Assembly: GCF_030547545.1 (NCBI RefSeq)
Contig: NZ_JAUOQE010000010.1
Coordinates: forward strand, 47,236-111,235
Direction of reading: 5' to 3'
Length of the DNA stretch: 64,000 nt
Origin: Amphritea sp. 1_MG-2023
Lineage (GTDB): Bacteria; Pseudomonadota; Gammaproteobacteria; Pseudomonadales; Balneatricaceae
Position numbers and translations under genes: made by a program. Shown piece after piece: positions 50,225 to 58,223 of this stretch (positions within the stretch are counted from its first letter, which is position 1; the number at the start of each line of letters is the position of its first letter). Under the pieces are notes generated by a model. The model was not told the origin of the DNA. It saw only the letters and a list, made by a program, of their open reading frames with translations, and made no database searches.

Positions 50225-50841
50225 ATATGAGGCTCGTTTATCGGCCTGAGACAGAGGGTTTTCCAACGGATGTCATGACGCTGTAGGCAGTCATTAGTAG
50301 AGGTTTCACTGAGTGTTTGTGTTTCTAAATTGATTTGCTGAGCTAGTGCTTCTAATTCAGCAACGCTCACAGGATACATAGGGCGGTTGGGATCTGACGG
50401 GCCAAAGCGTAGGGTAATAATCATGCTGCCTTGAGGGGATAAGTATTCACGTAAACGTTGCATCGCGGCGGCACGTTGGGTTGGTATGAGATGCATCCAA
50501 ACGGCGGATAATAAAATCAGATCATAGCCTTGTGGCGGACATTGCAGATCATTTAAGTCGGGCAGTTGGGCACTAACCCATGTAACGCGATGGCCGGTTT
50601 TATGCTGGCCTAACTGACGTAGATTAGTGGCGGGTTCAACGGCGGTTACCTGCCAGCCTTGCTGTTCGAGCCAGAGTGCATCACGGCCACTACCGGCGCC
50701 AATATCTAAGGCTAAGCCGGGCGTTAATGTTTTTAATAGGGGAGCCCAAGCGGCATGTACGTCTTGGGCGGCCACCGAATCATACTGTGTTTGATAGCGG
50801 CTGGCATGCTGGTGGTAGTGTGAAATTGTTGGATCTGTCAT
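50221..50841 (-). CDS. Class I SAM-dependent methyltransferase
   Basis: 206 residues from ATG 50841, chosen because AGGGA sits 6 bp before it, while the ATG at 50847 is too close. Rossmann motif I is LALDIGAGSGRDALWLEQQGW (about 40-60), followed by VTAVEPA and an acidic motif region DLILLSAVWMHLIP. It looks like a small-molecule or protein methyltransferase (UbiE/Tam-type) and lacks DNA-MTase motifs such as DPPY or PCQ. It is translationally coupled to the PLD-helicase-S24 gene (ATGA), so the two proteins probably act together or are co-regulated. Confidence 0.85.
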   Translation of the reverse strand: MTDPTISHYHQHASRYQTQYDSVAAQDVHAAWAPLLKTLTPGLALDIGAGSGRDALWLEQQGWQVTAVEPATNLRQLGQHKTGHRVTWVSAQLPDLNDLQCPPQGYDLILLSAVWMHLIPTQRAAAMQRLREYLSPQGSMIITLRFGPSDPNRPMYPVSVAELEALAQQINLETQTLSETSTNDCLQRHDIRWKTLCLRPINEPHI

Positions 50842-51050
50842 GCCCATTCCCTGTTAAAAATCATCCTTTGAAGCATCCTCAGAGTATACACAAAAAGATG
50901 TTTTTTCTATTGTGGGGATCAGCCTATCTATCACTAGTCTTTGGCTTTTTTGCAGATGTTAGCGATTAACACAGCAATAGTTTGGTCGTGTTTGTTGTGT
51001 AGGTATAATGATACAACAGCAAAAAATAAAATAGCGTAGAGTGATTCAAC

Positions 51051-52049
51051 ATGAAGCTTGGTCGAAACGATCTTTGTTCTTGTGGTAGCGGTAAAAAATA
51101 CAAACGTTGTTGTATGGATAACGTATCAAAACAGCATGCAGAGATGTCTGATGATTTTGAGCAAATTGCCGCGATGAATCCTCACTTGACGTTAGATGAA
51201 CTCAATGTGGTTGCGCAGCATAGAGTGCATGAGCGCAATAATCAGCCTAATGTTGATTTTTGTGGCCTTTCACCAAGCCAAATATCAAACTGGTTATATG
51301 CGCCGTTCAATGAATTGGAGCGGGTTAATATCAGTACGCCAGAAGACCTCTCTAGTAGCCCTGTGATGCGATATTTAGCGATTATTCTGGATGAAGCCAT
51401 GCAGAATGAAGGGGCGTTTAAGGCAACGAGCAAAGGCAACTTACCCACAAAGTTGGTGACGCAGGCCAGTGAGCTTATGCCTGAGTTTGCCATTTCTCAA
51501 TATCAAATTCATGCCAGCGTCAGTGAATACTCTGGCAGCAATGAAGATAAGTTTAACGCGCTACATTACACCCGTGTTTTGGCTGAAATTAGCGGCGTTA
51601 TTTATCGTAGAAGTGGCCGTTATCATATGAAAAAAACGGTTCAAAAACAGTATCAAACTCAAGGTCTTAAAGCCTTTTTTCTGCCCATGCTCGAAGCTGC
51701 AACCACTCAGTACAATTGGGGCTATTTTGATCATTGGGAAAATGATGTCGATCTACGCACCTTCTGGTTGTTCATGCTATGGAGACTGCAAAGTCATGGT
51801 ATTGTTGATCAATTGATAGAAGAGGTTGTCTCGGCATTTCCTGATTTACTTCTTCAGTATTCATCCGAAGAGTATTTCCCGCCAGACCAATTATTCAGCA
51901 TACAGGTTGAATCTCGTTTTATTGAACGATTCTTACAGTTTTGGGGATTTGTAACGCTTGATCCGAAGCTACGCTTCTCTGAAGATCCATCGTTTAGAAA
52001 GGTTGATATTCAACCGTTGCTGACGGACACGTTTCAGTTCACAATTTAA
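51051..52049 (+). CDS. SEC-C motif protein of unknown function
   Basis: 332 residues. The N-terminus MKLGRNDLCSCGSGKKYKRC carries the zinc-binding SEC-C motif (CSC...RCC, residues 9-21), best known from the SecA tail. The remaining ~300 residues (for example LAIILDEAMQNEG and YNWGYFDHWENDVDLRTFW) match nothing I recognise. SEC-C domains occur in many accessory proteins and often mediate zinc-dependent contacts. A terminator follows. In the chromosome without the island this gene would converge on yicC with ~68 bp between stop codons. Confidence 0.75.
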   Translation: MKLGRNDLCSCGSGKKYKRCCMDNVSKQHAEMSDDFEQIAAMNPHLTLDELNVVAQHRVHERNNQPNVDFCGLSPSQISNWLYAPFNELERVNISTPEDLSSSPVMRYLAIILDEAMQNEGAFKATSKGNLPTKLVTQASELMPEFAISQYQIHASVSEYSGSNEDKFNALHYTRVLAEISGVIYRRSGRYHMKKTVQKQYQTQGLKAFFLPMLEAATTQYNWGYFDHWENDVDLRTFWLFMLWRLQSHGIVDQLIEEVVSAFPDLLLQYSSEEYFPPDQLFSIQVESRFIERFLQFWGFVTLDPKLRFSEDPSFRKVDIQPLLTDTFQFTI

Positions 52050-52069
52050 CAGGTGAATGAATTGGATTT

Positions 52070-52094
52070 AAAAGCCCGAGAAAGGGCTTTTTTA
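52070..52094. terminator. Terminator after the SEC-C gene
   Basis: AAAAGCCC (52070-52077) / GGGCTTTT (52084-52091) with a GAGAAA loop and more T. The A-run on the left side makes it useable in both directions, so it may once have served yicC too. Confidence 0.88.
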
Positions 52095-52117
52095 GCATTG
52101 TGAGATGAATGTGAACG

Positions 52118-52141
52118 TTACTCAATATTCTGAATCTGCTC
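52118..52141 (-). repeat. Island boundary (att site), orphan yicC 3' end
   Basis: On the minus strand it reads as codons for Glu-Gln-Ile-Gln-Asn-Ile-Glu followed by TAA, the same peptide and stop as yicC. It differs from the yicC copy at two third-codon positions (ATT for ATC, GAG for GAA). There is no reading frame leading into it. Confidence 0.85.
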
Positions 52142-52427
52142 ATTGAGTAGCGGCCTAGACCTTAATAAACTCAATAGCTTACCGAAAAGAAACCGTTCAA
52201 AAATGGCTGTTTGCCCACCAAACTGCCCACCACTTACCTATGGCTTTTACTAAATCTTAGTGGTTAGCAATGGAAAAACAGTGCCGTTTTTACGCTGCTG
52301 TTAGGGTCTAAAAATAGCAGTTTTGAAAGGCTTTATCGAGCACGATTTCCGTCAACATAGCTTTGCCATTTTTTTACTGGTTCTATGCGATAGTGGTTAG
52401 TCAGTAGGAAACTCACCTAGCCTGAAA

Positions 52428-52486
52428 TGGACATTATGGTGTCCATTTTAATAGAAATAAGCTCAATATGGATACTATGGTATCCA
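52428..52486. promoter_or_regulatory. Pair of 18-bp palindromic operators
   Basis: TGGACATTATGGTGTCCA (52428-52445) and TGGATACTATGGTATCCA (52469-52486) share the consensus TGGAYAYTATGGTRTCCA and lie 41 bp apart, about four helical turns. The spacing suggests a repressor binding on one face with looping or cooperativity. The cognate regulator is not identified. Confidence 0.7.
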
Positions 52487-52623
52487 AGATTGATAAATCA
52501 GAGTATCGAATATCAAGTATCAAGGTCTACAGATTATTACCTTTGAAGTCACCTTGTGTAGACCTCTAACCGCTGCATTTTCCCGTTCAGTAAAATACAC
52601 AGATGATTACTTACCTTGCATCC

Positions 52624-52682
52624 CACACTTTTACGCGCAGAAAAGTGTGTAATTTTACATTTTTATGCGCATAAAAGTGTAA
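52624..52682. promoter_or_regulatory. Pair of related long palindromes
   Basis: CACACTTTT (52624-52632) / AAAAGTGTG (52641-52649) with an 8-nt centre is followed 5 bp later by a 28-bp near-perfect palindrome at 52655-52682 with the perfect core TTTTATGCGCATAAAA. The two share the pattern ACAyTTTTAyGCGCA-AAAAGTGT, so they are probably tandem sites for one dimeric protein. Iterons or an oriT are other possibilities. Confidence 0.65.
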
Positions 52683-52782
52683 TTTGATGGTCTTTGGCAT
52701 TCAGGGATTCACATCATCGCCTTGGCCAACGCGCAAACCAAATCTAAAAGCGGGATATTAATCCAATAATATTGAGTAAAGT

Positions 52783-52877
52783 GGGAATATAGTCCCTTAT
52801 CTCACGTGTTAGAGTTGCTTGGACTTTAATGTTGGACTATATTCCCAGTAATTATTGAATAATGGGAATATAGTCCC
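52783..52877 (+). promoter_or_regulatory. hipBA promoter with repeated HipB-type operators
   Basis: GGGAATATAGTCCC occurs at 52783-52796 and 52864-52877, with an inverted copy (GGACTATATTCCC) at 52834-52846 and a weak fourth (GGGATATTAATCC) at 52752-52764. The middle one overlaps the -10 TATATT (52838-52843), which has a 17-bp spaced -35 TTGCTT (52815-52820). The last lies between the presumed transcript start and the hipB ATG. E. coli HipB binds TATCC-N8-GGATA repeats in a comparable way, so autorepression is expected. Confidence 0.72.
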
Positions 52878-52890
52878 TTTGGTTGGTGAT

Positions 52891-53196
52891 ATGGCTAAGC
52901 GTGACTTACACAATGTACTGTTTCCAAAGCAGCGCAAAATCCTGACGCAGTTTGGTGAAGACTTGCTGTTGGCGATGAAAAGACGTGGTTTTACCAAAAA
53001 GCTGCTGTGTGAACGTACTGGTTTTGACCATAAAACCGTGAACAAAGTCTTCGCAGGTGATCCGGGCGTTGCCATAGGCACTTACTTAAAGGTGATGGCC
53101 GTTCTTGGCATGGAAAGCAACTTTGCAGAAATGGCCGCTCATGATGAAGTTGGCATCAAGCTGCAAAACATAAAATTGCTGGAAGGTTCAAGATGA
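52891..53196 (+). CDS. hipB: HipB-like XRE-family antitoxin/regulator
   Basis: I start at ATG 52891 (MAKRDLHNVLFPKQRK), giving 101 residues; the longer TTG start at 52855 would read through the last operator. A helix-turn-helix of the XRE type spans about 17-75 (LLLAMKRRGFTKKLLCERTG, DHKTVNKVFAGDPGVAIGTYL). It precedes hipA with an ATGA overlap (53193-53196). It is expected to bind HipA and repress the operon at the palindromes upstream. Confidence 0.85.
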   Translation: MAKRDLHNVLFPKQRKILTQFGEDLLLAMKRRGFTKKLLCERTGFDHKTVNKVFAGDPGVAIGTYLKVMAVLGMESNFAEMAAHDEVGIKLQNIKLLEGSR

Positions 53197-54443
53197 GCCG
53201 TGAAATCGTCGAGGTCTATGCCGACTGGCAGCCAATTGAAACGCCTTTGCTAATAGGGCGGCTTTCTTACAGCGATTCAAGCCGAGGTGGCGTGTTTAGT
53301 TTTGCCTACGATAAAGCATTTTTAACTTCAGCCTATCGTTTGCAAATTGATCCCATCCTGACCCTCCACTCCGGTGAACTCTACAACGATGAAGCCGATA
53401 AAAACTTTCGTGCATTTCTTGATTCATCGCCTGATAGATGGGGGCGTATTTTAATGCAGCGGCGTGCGGCCATTGAAGCGCGCAAAGGCATTCGAACAAC
53501 AAGTCGATTAAACGAGCTAGATTACCTGCTGGGCGTACACGACTCTTACCGGATGGGTGGTATTCGATTTAAGCGAACAGGCTCGGCTGCGTTCTTAGAT
53601 GACAACGCTGAGTTTGCTGCGCCGCCAATGGCTTCTTTGCGAGAGCTAGAGCACGCAGCCATGCAAATTGAAAAAGACGACAACATCGACAGTGACGAAT
53701 ATTATCGCTGGTTGAAAATGCTGATTTCTCCAGGCTCATCATTAGGCGGTGCAAGGCCCAAGGCTTGTGTGACAGATGAACAAGGCCACTTGTGGATTGC
53801 CAAGTTTCCCAATTTAAATGATACCCATGACGTGGGCGCATGGGAGATGGTCTGTTATGAACTGGCTCAGGCGGCAGGTGTTAACATGTTTCCAAGTGAA
53901 ATTAGGCAGTTTTCGTCACAGCATCATACCTTTTTAACCAAACGGTTTGATCGCGACGGTGAAAAGCGGCTGCATTTTTCATCGGCCATGACACAGCTTC
54001 AATACTATGATGGTGAACAATCTCAAGGTGCCAGCTACTTAGAGATTGCTGAATTTATTTCCAATTCTGGTGCACAAACCGAAGCTGATTTAGCACAGTT
54101 ATGGCGACGTATCGTGTTTAATATTGCAGTGTCCAACACAGATGATCACCTGCGTAACCATGGATTTTTATTAACAAAGAATGGTTGGAAGTTATCACCC
54201 GCTTATGATTTAAACCCGATAGTGGGTCAGCATGGCCTGCATCTGAATATTACCGATGCAGACAACGCTTTAGACTACCAGCTAGCCTTTGATGTGAAAG
54301 ACTTCTTCCGACTTTCGCAAACCCAAGCCACGCAAATTTACGATGAAGTATTAATTGCGGTTAAGCAATGGCAAACCGTTGCTAAGCGCCTAGGGATCAG
54401 CCGAGCAGAGCAGGCCATGAAAGAATCGGCGTTTAACGTTTAA
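53193..54443 (+). CDS. hipA: HipA-family serine/threonine kinase toxin
   Basis: 416 residues. HipA_N region about 15-120; HipA_C kinase core with ISPGSSLGGARPKACVTDEQ (ATP-binding loop and lysine in LWIAKFP, about 177-209), the catalytic segment NIAVSNTDDHLRNHGFLL (about 308-325) and metal-binding LSPAYDLNPI. E. coli HipA phosphorylates glutamyl-tRNA synthetase and induces persistence; the target here is unknown. The key residues look intact, so it is probably active. It lies in the yicC island with overlapping hipB. Confidence 0.9.
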   Translation: MSREIVEVYADWQPIETPLLIGRLSYSDSSRGGVFSFAYDKAFLTSAYRLQIDPILTLHSGELYNDEADKNFRAFLDSSPDRWGRILMQRRAAIEARKGIRTTSRLNELDYLLGVHDSYRMGGIRFKRTGSAAFLDDNAEFAAPPMASLRELEHAAMQIEKDDNIDSDEYYRWLKMLISPGSSLGGARPKACVTDEQGHLWIAKFPNLNDTHDVGAWEMVCYELAQAAGVNMFPSEIRQFSSQHHTFLTKRFDRDGEKRLHFSSAMTQLQYYDGEQSQGASYLEIAEFISNSGAQTEADLAQLWRRIVFNIAVSNTDDHLRNHGFLLTKNGWKLSPAYDLNPIVGQHGLHLNITDADNALDYQLAFDVKDFFRLSQTQATQIYDEVLIAVKQWQTVAKRLGISRAEQAMKESAFNV

Positions 54444-54459
54444 CGTTTAATGAGTCAGT

Positions 54460-54505
54460 GAAACTATATTTTCATTTTTCAGCAGATAAAGAAGTTATAG
54501 TTTCA
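54460..54505. repeat. Perfect inverted repeat downstream of hipA
   Basis: TGAAACTATA (54460-54469) and TATAGTTTCA (54496-54505) form 10-bp perfect arms with a 26-nt loop, 17 bp after the hipA stop. Just before it, CGTTTAA is repeated three times (54431-54450). It may end the hipBA transcript or act as an operator for the following gene. Confidence 0.6.
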
Positions 54506-54725
54506 CTTTTATGCTTTGCCTCATACTCCATGTGTTTTAACACTCCACTTACCCCTTGGGCTTTTGGGGCAGTTTGGGCAAGGGCTTAATTAGCTGCCAT
54601 GCTTCTCTTTACTCATTGTTCCGAAAATTTTATACAGGAAGTAATAAGTATGTTCAATGACCCTATACTAGGTGTATTTTTCAACAATGCTTAAGTAGCG
54701 GTTAAATCAGAATCAAAGGGAAGTT

Positions 54726-57700
54726 ATGCAACAGATTGGAATCTACGAGCAGCTGATAACACAGTTAATTACTAGTAAAATAGACCGTGAACGCTTTTAT
54801 GTTGGCGAACGTGAGCTTAATAGCAATGAAGCCTCAATCTGGTTATCACGTTTCTTATCGCATATTCTTGAGTACGCTATTGAGAGCGTGCCTTCGAGCG
54901 ATGATCGCCTACAGCAGCAAATCACTCTGTCTAATCAGTTATTACTTTGGTTAAAAAAGCACATCAAAGATAACGGCTTTATCGAAGAGAATTTAATCAT
55001 CAGTCAAGGTAAAATTCTGACCGCGTTGTATGAGTTAGAAAATCCTGTTTCTACCGACTTAAAAAACTACATTAATGATATTTTTCCTTTAACGGGCTTA
55101 ACTCAAAGTGAGTTGTTTTGTGGTAGTAACGCTGGTTTATCACTGGAATCTGAATTAAAGCGTGAAATATTATCCGCCGATAAAATCTACTGGTTAGTGT
55201 CGTTTATTAAGTGGGCAGGTATACGTATTTTTCGCAAAGAGCTTGAAGAATTTACTGCAAGTGGTCGGGAGCTAAAAATAATTACCACGTCATACATGGG
55301 GGCGACTGATGCTAAAGCCGTCGAGTATTTGGCGAATTTACCGAATACCGAAGTCAAACTGAGCTACAACACTGAGCGTGAGCGTTTACATGCTAAGAGC
55401 TATCTGTTTCTGCGTAATACCGGCTTTCATACTGGTTATATAGGTTCTTCTAACCTATCGCATTCTGCGCTAACCAACGGATTAGAGTGGAATTTGAAAA
55501 TCACCTCGCAAGAAATACCGCATATCATCAATAAATCTTTGAGTACCTTTGAAACTTATTGGGAATCTCAAGATTTTGAACACTTTAGTGGCGATGTATT
55601 AAGTAGTGAAAGGCTCAAAAAAGCCTTGAGTCAGCAGCGAGGCGATTATGAAACCAGCTCAACGCATTTCTTTGATATCTCGCCTTTCCCTCATCAAAGT
55701 GGCATTTTAGAGAAGCTTGCCGTGGAGCGCAGTGTTCATCAGCGCTTTCGTAATTTAGTTGTCGCGGCAACAGGCACAGGGAAAACGCTGATTTCAGCCT
55801 TTGATTTTGCGCGTTTTATCAAAGAGAAACCAAAAGCAAATTTCTTATTTGTGGCACACCGCGAAGAAATCTTAAAACAAGCGAGAGCGGCTTACCGTGG
55901 TGTATTACGTAATAGTGCATTTGGTGAGTTATGGGTCGGCGGGTATACGCCCGAGCACTACCGACAATTGTTTGTATCCGTTCAAACGCTCAATAATCAG
56001 CTTGGTCAGCTTAACCTAACAGCCGAGTTTTATGATTACATTGTAATTGATGAGGTGCATCACATTGCAGCATCAAGTTATCGTGGGTTGTTGGAGTATT
56101 TTTCGCCTTCAATCTTGCTAGGGCTTACTGCAACACCAGAACGCCATGACGGTGGTGATATTTTAGTCGATTTTGGCGGTGTGATTGCCGCTGAAATTCG
56201 CCTACCAGAAGCGATTAATCGTCACCACCTTTGCCCATTTCAGTACTTTGGGATTGATGACGATACTGATTTACGAACGATTCCGTGGAGTCGTGGGCGT
56301 TATGATATTGCTCAGCTGACTAAGCTTTACACCCACAATCAAGTGCGTTTTGGCAAAATCTTACTCAGTATGCAGGAGATACTGACTGACATTAGCAAAA
56401 TGAAAGCGTTAGCTTTCTGCGTGAGCAAAGAACATGCGCAGTACATGGCAAAGCAATTGCTACTGAAAGGGGTTAATGCTGATGTGCTGACCAGTGATAA
56501 TAGTCACGAGCGGCAACAAAAGCAGCAAGCCATTCGTTCTGGCAGTATTAATGTGCTCTGTGTGGTCGATATTTTCAATGAAGGTGTCGATATTCCCGAA
56601 GTCGATACCTTGTTATTTTTAAGACCGACAGAAAGTCTAACGATTTTCTTGCAACAGCTTGGGCGAGGCTTGCGCTTGGCGGAGGGCAAAGAGTGCTGCA
56701 CGGTTTTAGACTTTGTTGGTAACTCTCGACCAGAGTATGATTTTGCCAATAAGTTTAGAGCCTTGGTAGGTAAAAGTAATCGGGCCATCAGTGATGAGAT
56801 AAAACAAGGTTTTCCTCACGCGCCTCTTGGTTGTCGAATTGAGCTGAGTAAGCGTACTCAAGAAATGGTGCTCAGCAATATTCGCCAAGCTTCGTTAACA
56901 CTGAAGCGTCTCGTCGCGATGATCCGCCAGTATCCACAGCATTCGTCACTTTCATTAACACTGTCGAACTTCTTAATCATAAATCCTTATATCGACTTAA
57001 ATGAACTTTATAAGCGAGGGAGTTGGTCGCAGCTGGTTCAGCAAGCCAAAGATGAAATCAACGAAAATTCAGCCGATGAAGAGCTGCTGAAAATGCTTAG
57101 AAAGGCAATTCATAACCGAATTTTAACCTGCGATGACCATGTCTATTTGAGTTTCTTAAAACAGCTTTGCCAAAATAACTTTGTTGTTGAAAATGCAGGT
57201 CATCGTCATTTCCTTATGTGTCATTACGATTTTTGGCAGAAAACGGGGCCTGAATGTGGATTCGATTCTATCGAACAGAGCTTAGAGAAGCTAAATTCTT
57301 GCGAGTTAAAAGCTGAACTATTGGACGTTGTTAGCTGGCAACTAGCACAAACCAAGCATGAGCAACCAACAATGCAGGCATTGCCTGAGGTTTCACTAAG
57401 GCTGCATGCACGCTATGCGCGAGAACAAATATTGGTTGCATTTGGTGCAACCACGTTTGAACGCCAACCGCCAGCACGAGAAGGTGTATTTGTGCTGAAA
57501 GATCAGAATATTGAACTGATGTTTGTCTCCTTAGACAAAAACGAAAAGCAATTTTCGCCAACCACCATGTATCACGATTACGCGATTAACGAACACCTGT
57601 TTCACTGGCAGTCGCAAAATAGCGCTCGGCCCGATAAGGGGCGTGGTTTGGAGTACATTCAGCATCAAAAAATTGGTAAGCGTCTGTTTTTATTTGTGCG

Positions 57701-57866
57701 TGAACAAACCAAAGATGAATACGGCCGCACCATGGGTTTTGTTAATTATGGTGAAGTTGATTATGTATCTCATACAGGTTCACAGCCGATGAGTATTACT
57801 TGGCAGCTAAAAGAGCCAATGCCGCACTTTATGTGGCAACAAGCAGCTAAGTTAGCTGTGGGGTAG
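54726..57866 (+). CDS. PLD nuclease - SF2 helicase - DUF3427 protein
   Basis: 1046 residues from ATG 54726. An N-terminal extension of about 125 residues is followed by a PLD/HKD domain with H222-x-K224 (RLHAKSYLFLR) and GSSN 240-243 (YIGSSNLSHSALTNGLEWN). The helicase core has AATGTGKT (347-354), DEVHH (442-446), LTATPERHDGGD and QQLGRGLR (643-650). The C-terminal DUF3427 region (about 660-1046) has FSPTTMYHDYAINEHLFHWQ and VNYGEVDYVSHTGSQPMSITW. This architecture is common on islands and is a suspected DNA-defence nuclease-helicase. It is paralogous in its first two domains to the S24-fused protein 7 kb away. A 101-codon gene follows after 5 bp. Confidence 0.9.
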   Translation: MQQIGIYEQLITQLITSKIDRERFYVGERELNSNEASIWLSRFLSHILEYAIESVPSSDDRLQQQITLSNQLLLWLKKHIKDNGFIEENLIISQGKILTALYELENPVSTDLKNYINDIFPLTGLTQSELFCGSNAGLSLESELKREILSADKIYWLVSFIKWAGIRIFRKELEEFTASGRELKIITTSYMGATDAKAVEYLANLPNTEVKLSYNTERERLHAKSYLFLRNTGFHTGYIGSSNLSHSALTNGLEWNLKITSQEIPHIINKSLSTFETYWESQDFEHFSGDVLSSERLKKALSQQRGDYETSSTHFFDISPFPHQSGILEKLAVERSVHQRFRNLVVAATGTGKTLISAFDFARFIKEKPKANFLFVAHREEILKQARAAYRGVLRNSAFGELWVGGYTPEHYRQLFVSVQTLNNQLGQLNLTAEFYDYIVIDEVHHIAASSYRGLLEYFSPSILLGLTATPERHDGGDILVDFGGVIAAEIRLPEAINRHHLCPFQYFGIDDDTDLRTIPWSRGRYDIAQLTKLYTHNQVRFGKILLSMQEILTDISKMKALAFCVSKEHAQYMAKQLLLKGVNADVLTSDNSHERQQKQQAIRSGSINVLCVVDIFNEGVDIPEVDTLLFLRPTESLTIFLQQLGRGLRLAEGKECCTVLDFVGNSRPEYDFANKFRALVGKSNRAISDEIKQGFPHAPLGCRIELSKRTQEMVLSNIRQASLTLKRLVAMIRQYPQHSSLSLTLSNFLIINPYIDLNELYKRGSWSQLVQQAKDEINENSADEELLKMLRKAIHNRILTCDDHVYLSFLKQLCQNNFVVENAGHRHFLMCHYDFWQKTGPECGFDSIEQSLEKLNSCELKAELLDVVSWQLAQTKHEQPTMQALPEVSLRLHARYAREQILVAFGATTFERQPPAREGVFVLKDQNIELMFVSLDKNEKQFSPTTMYHDYAINEHLFHWQSQNSARPDKGRGLEYIQHQKIGKRLFLFVREQTKDEYGRTMGFVNYGEVDYVSHTGSQPMSITWQLKEPMPHFMWQQAAKLAVG

Positions 57867-57871
57867 TAAAA

Positions 57872-58177
57872 ATGGCGTTAGCGTCTACCTCAGACACCCA
57901 AAGTTCAACCAAGCAAATGGATAAACTTTGGCCGGTTAAACGAGTCACAGTGCTACCACGCTACACCATTACCGAAGATCAAGCGGGTAAGAAATCAGAC
58001 TCAGCTGATTTGTATTATTTATTTGAGCTAGGCAAACCGCTCTTGCTGCAAACGCCAGTGACCAACGTGCCACATCGCCCCATGAAAAACTCGATGAAAC
58101 TCACAACCTTAACTCGGTTAGAGAGCGTCACTATGTTTGCTGATGTTGAAAAAGTCTACGAAGAGGCAATGGTGTGA
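57872..58177 (+). CDS. Hypothetical protein in operon with the PLD-helicase
   Basis: 101 residues, unrecognised. It begins 5 bp after the helicase stop, with GGGG about 9 bp before its ATG, so it is probably co-translated. Visible features are a Ser/Thr-rich N-terminus, KLWPVKRVTVLPRYTITEDQ and an aromatic-leucine patch DLYYLFELGKPLLLQTPV. No metal-binding or membrane motif. It may be an accessory or inhibitor of the helicase; only its position suggests this. Confidence 0.6.
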   Translation: MALASTSDTQSSTKQMDKLWPVKRVTVLPRYTITEDQAGKKSDSADLYYLFELGKPLLLQTPVTNVPHRPMKNSMKLTTLTRLESVTMFADVEKVYEEAMV

Positions 58178-58208
58178 AGGCTAAATGTTCAACTTTAACT
58201 GGATTAAA

Positions 58209-58223
58209 TTACCATTATGGTAA
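58209..58223. promoter_or_regulatory. MqsA-type operator overlapping the toxin start codon
   Basis: TTACCATTATGGTAA is a perfect 15-nt palindrome. Its ACC-N5-GGT core matches the form of the E. coli MqsA operator (AACCT-N3-AGGTT). The ATG of the next gene (58217) lies inside it, so repressor binding would sit at or just beyond the transcript start. Confidence 0.65.

Larger units (their letters stand above)
52142..52890. other. 749-bp noncoding left end of the island, rich in palindromes
   Basis: No convincing gene. From left to right: two direct repeats TGCCCACCA at 52212-52220 and 52224-52232 (12-bp period, resembling integrase arm-type sites); two 18-bp palindromes at 52428 and 52469; an inverted repeat AGGTCTACA (52523-52531) / TGTAGACCT (52557-52565); two related palindromes at 52624-52649 and 52655-52682; and the hipB operators. 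The first two groups have no recognisable target gene, so regulatory or transfer genes may have been lost. An origin of transfer is an alternative. Confidence 0.65.

Noticed and set aside
50221..50841. DNA methyltransferase of a restriction system
   Set aside because: It has a class I SAM fold but no N6-adenine or C5-cytosine catalytic motif, and no target-recognition domain.
50676..50969. 97-codon plus-strand frame over the methyltransferase start
   Set aside because: It is mostly antisense to the methyltransferase gene and lacks an SD.
52468..52569. 33-residue ORF starting at the second TGGATACTATGGTATCCA palindrome
   Set aside because: No SD, the start is inside an operator-like palindrome and the sequence has no recognisable motif. 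Kept only as a possible remnant of a lost island gene.
52142..52890. CRISPR array
   Set aside because: The repeats here are palindromic operators in twos and threes with irregular spacing, not regularly spaced repeats with unique spacers, and there are no cas genes.
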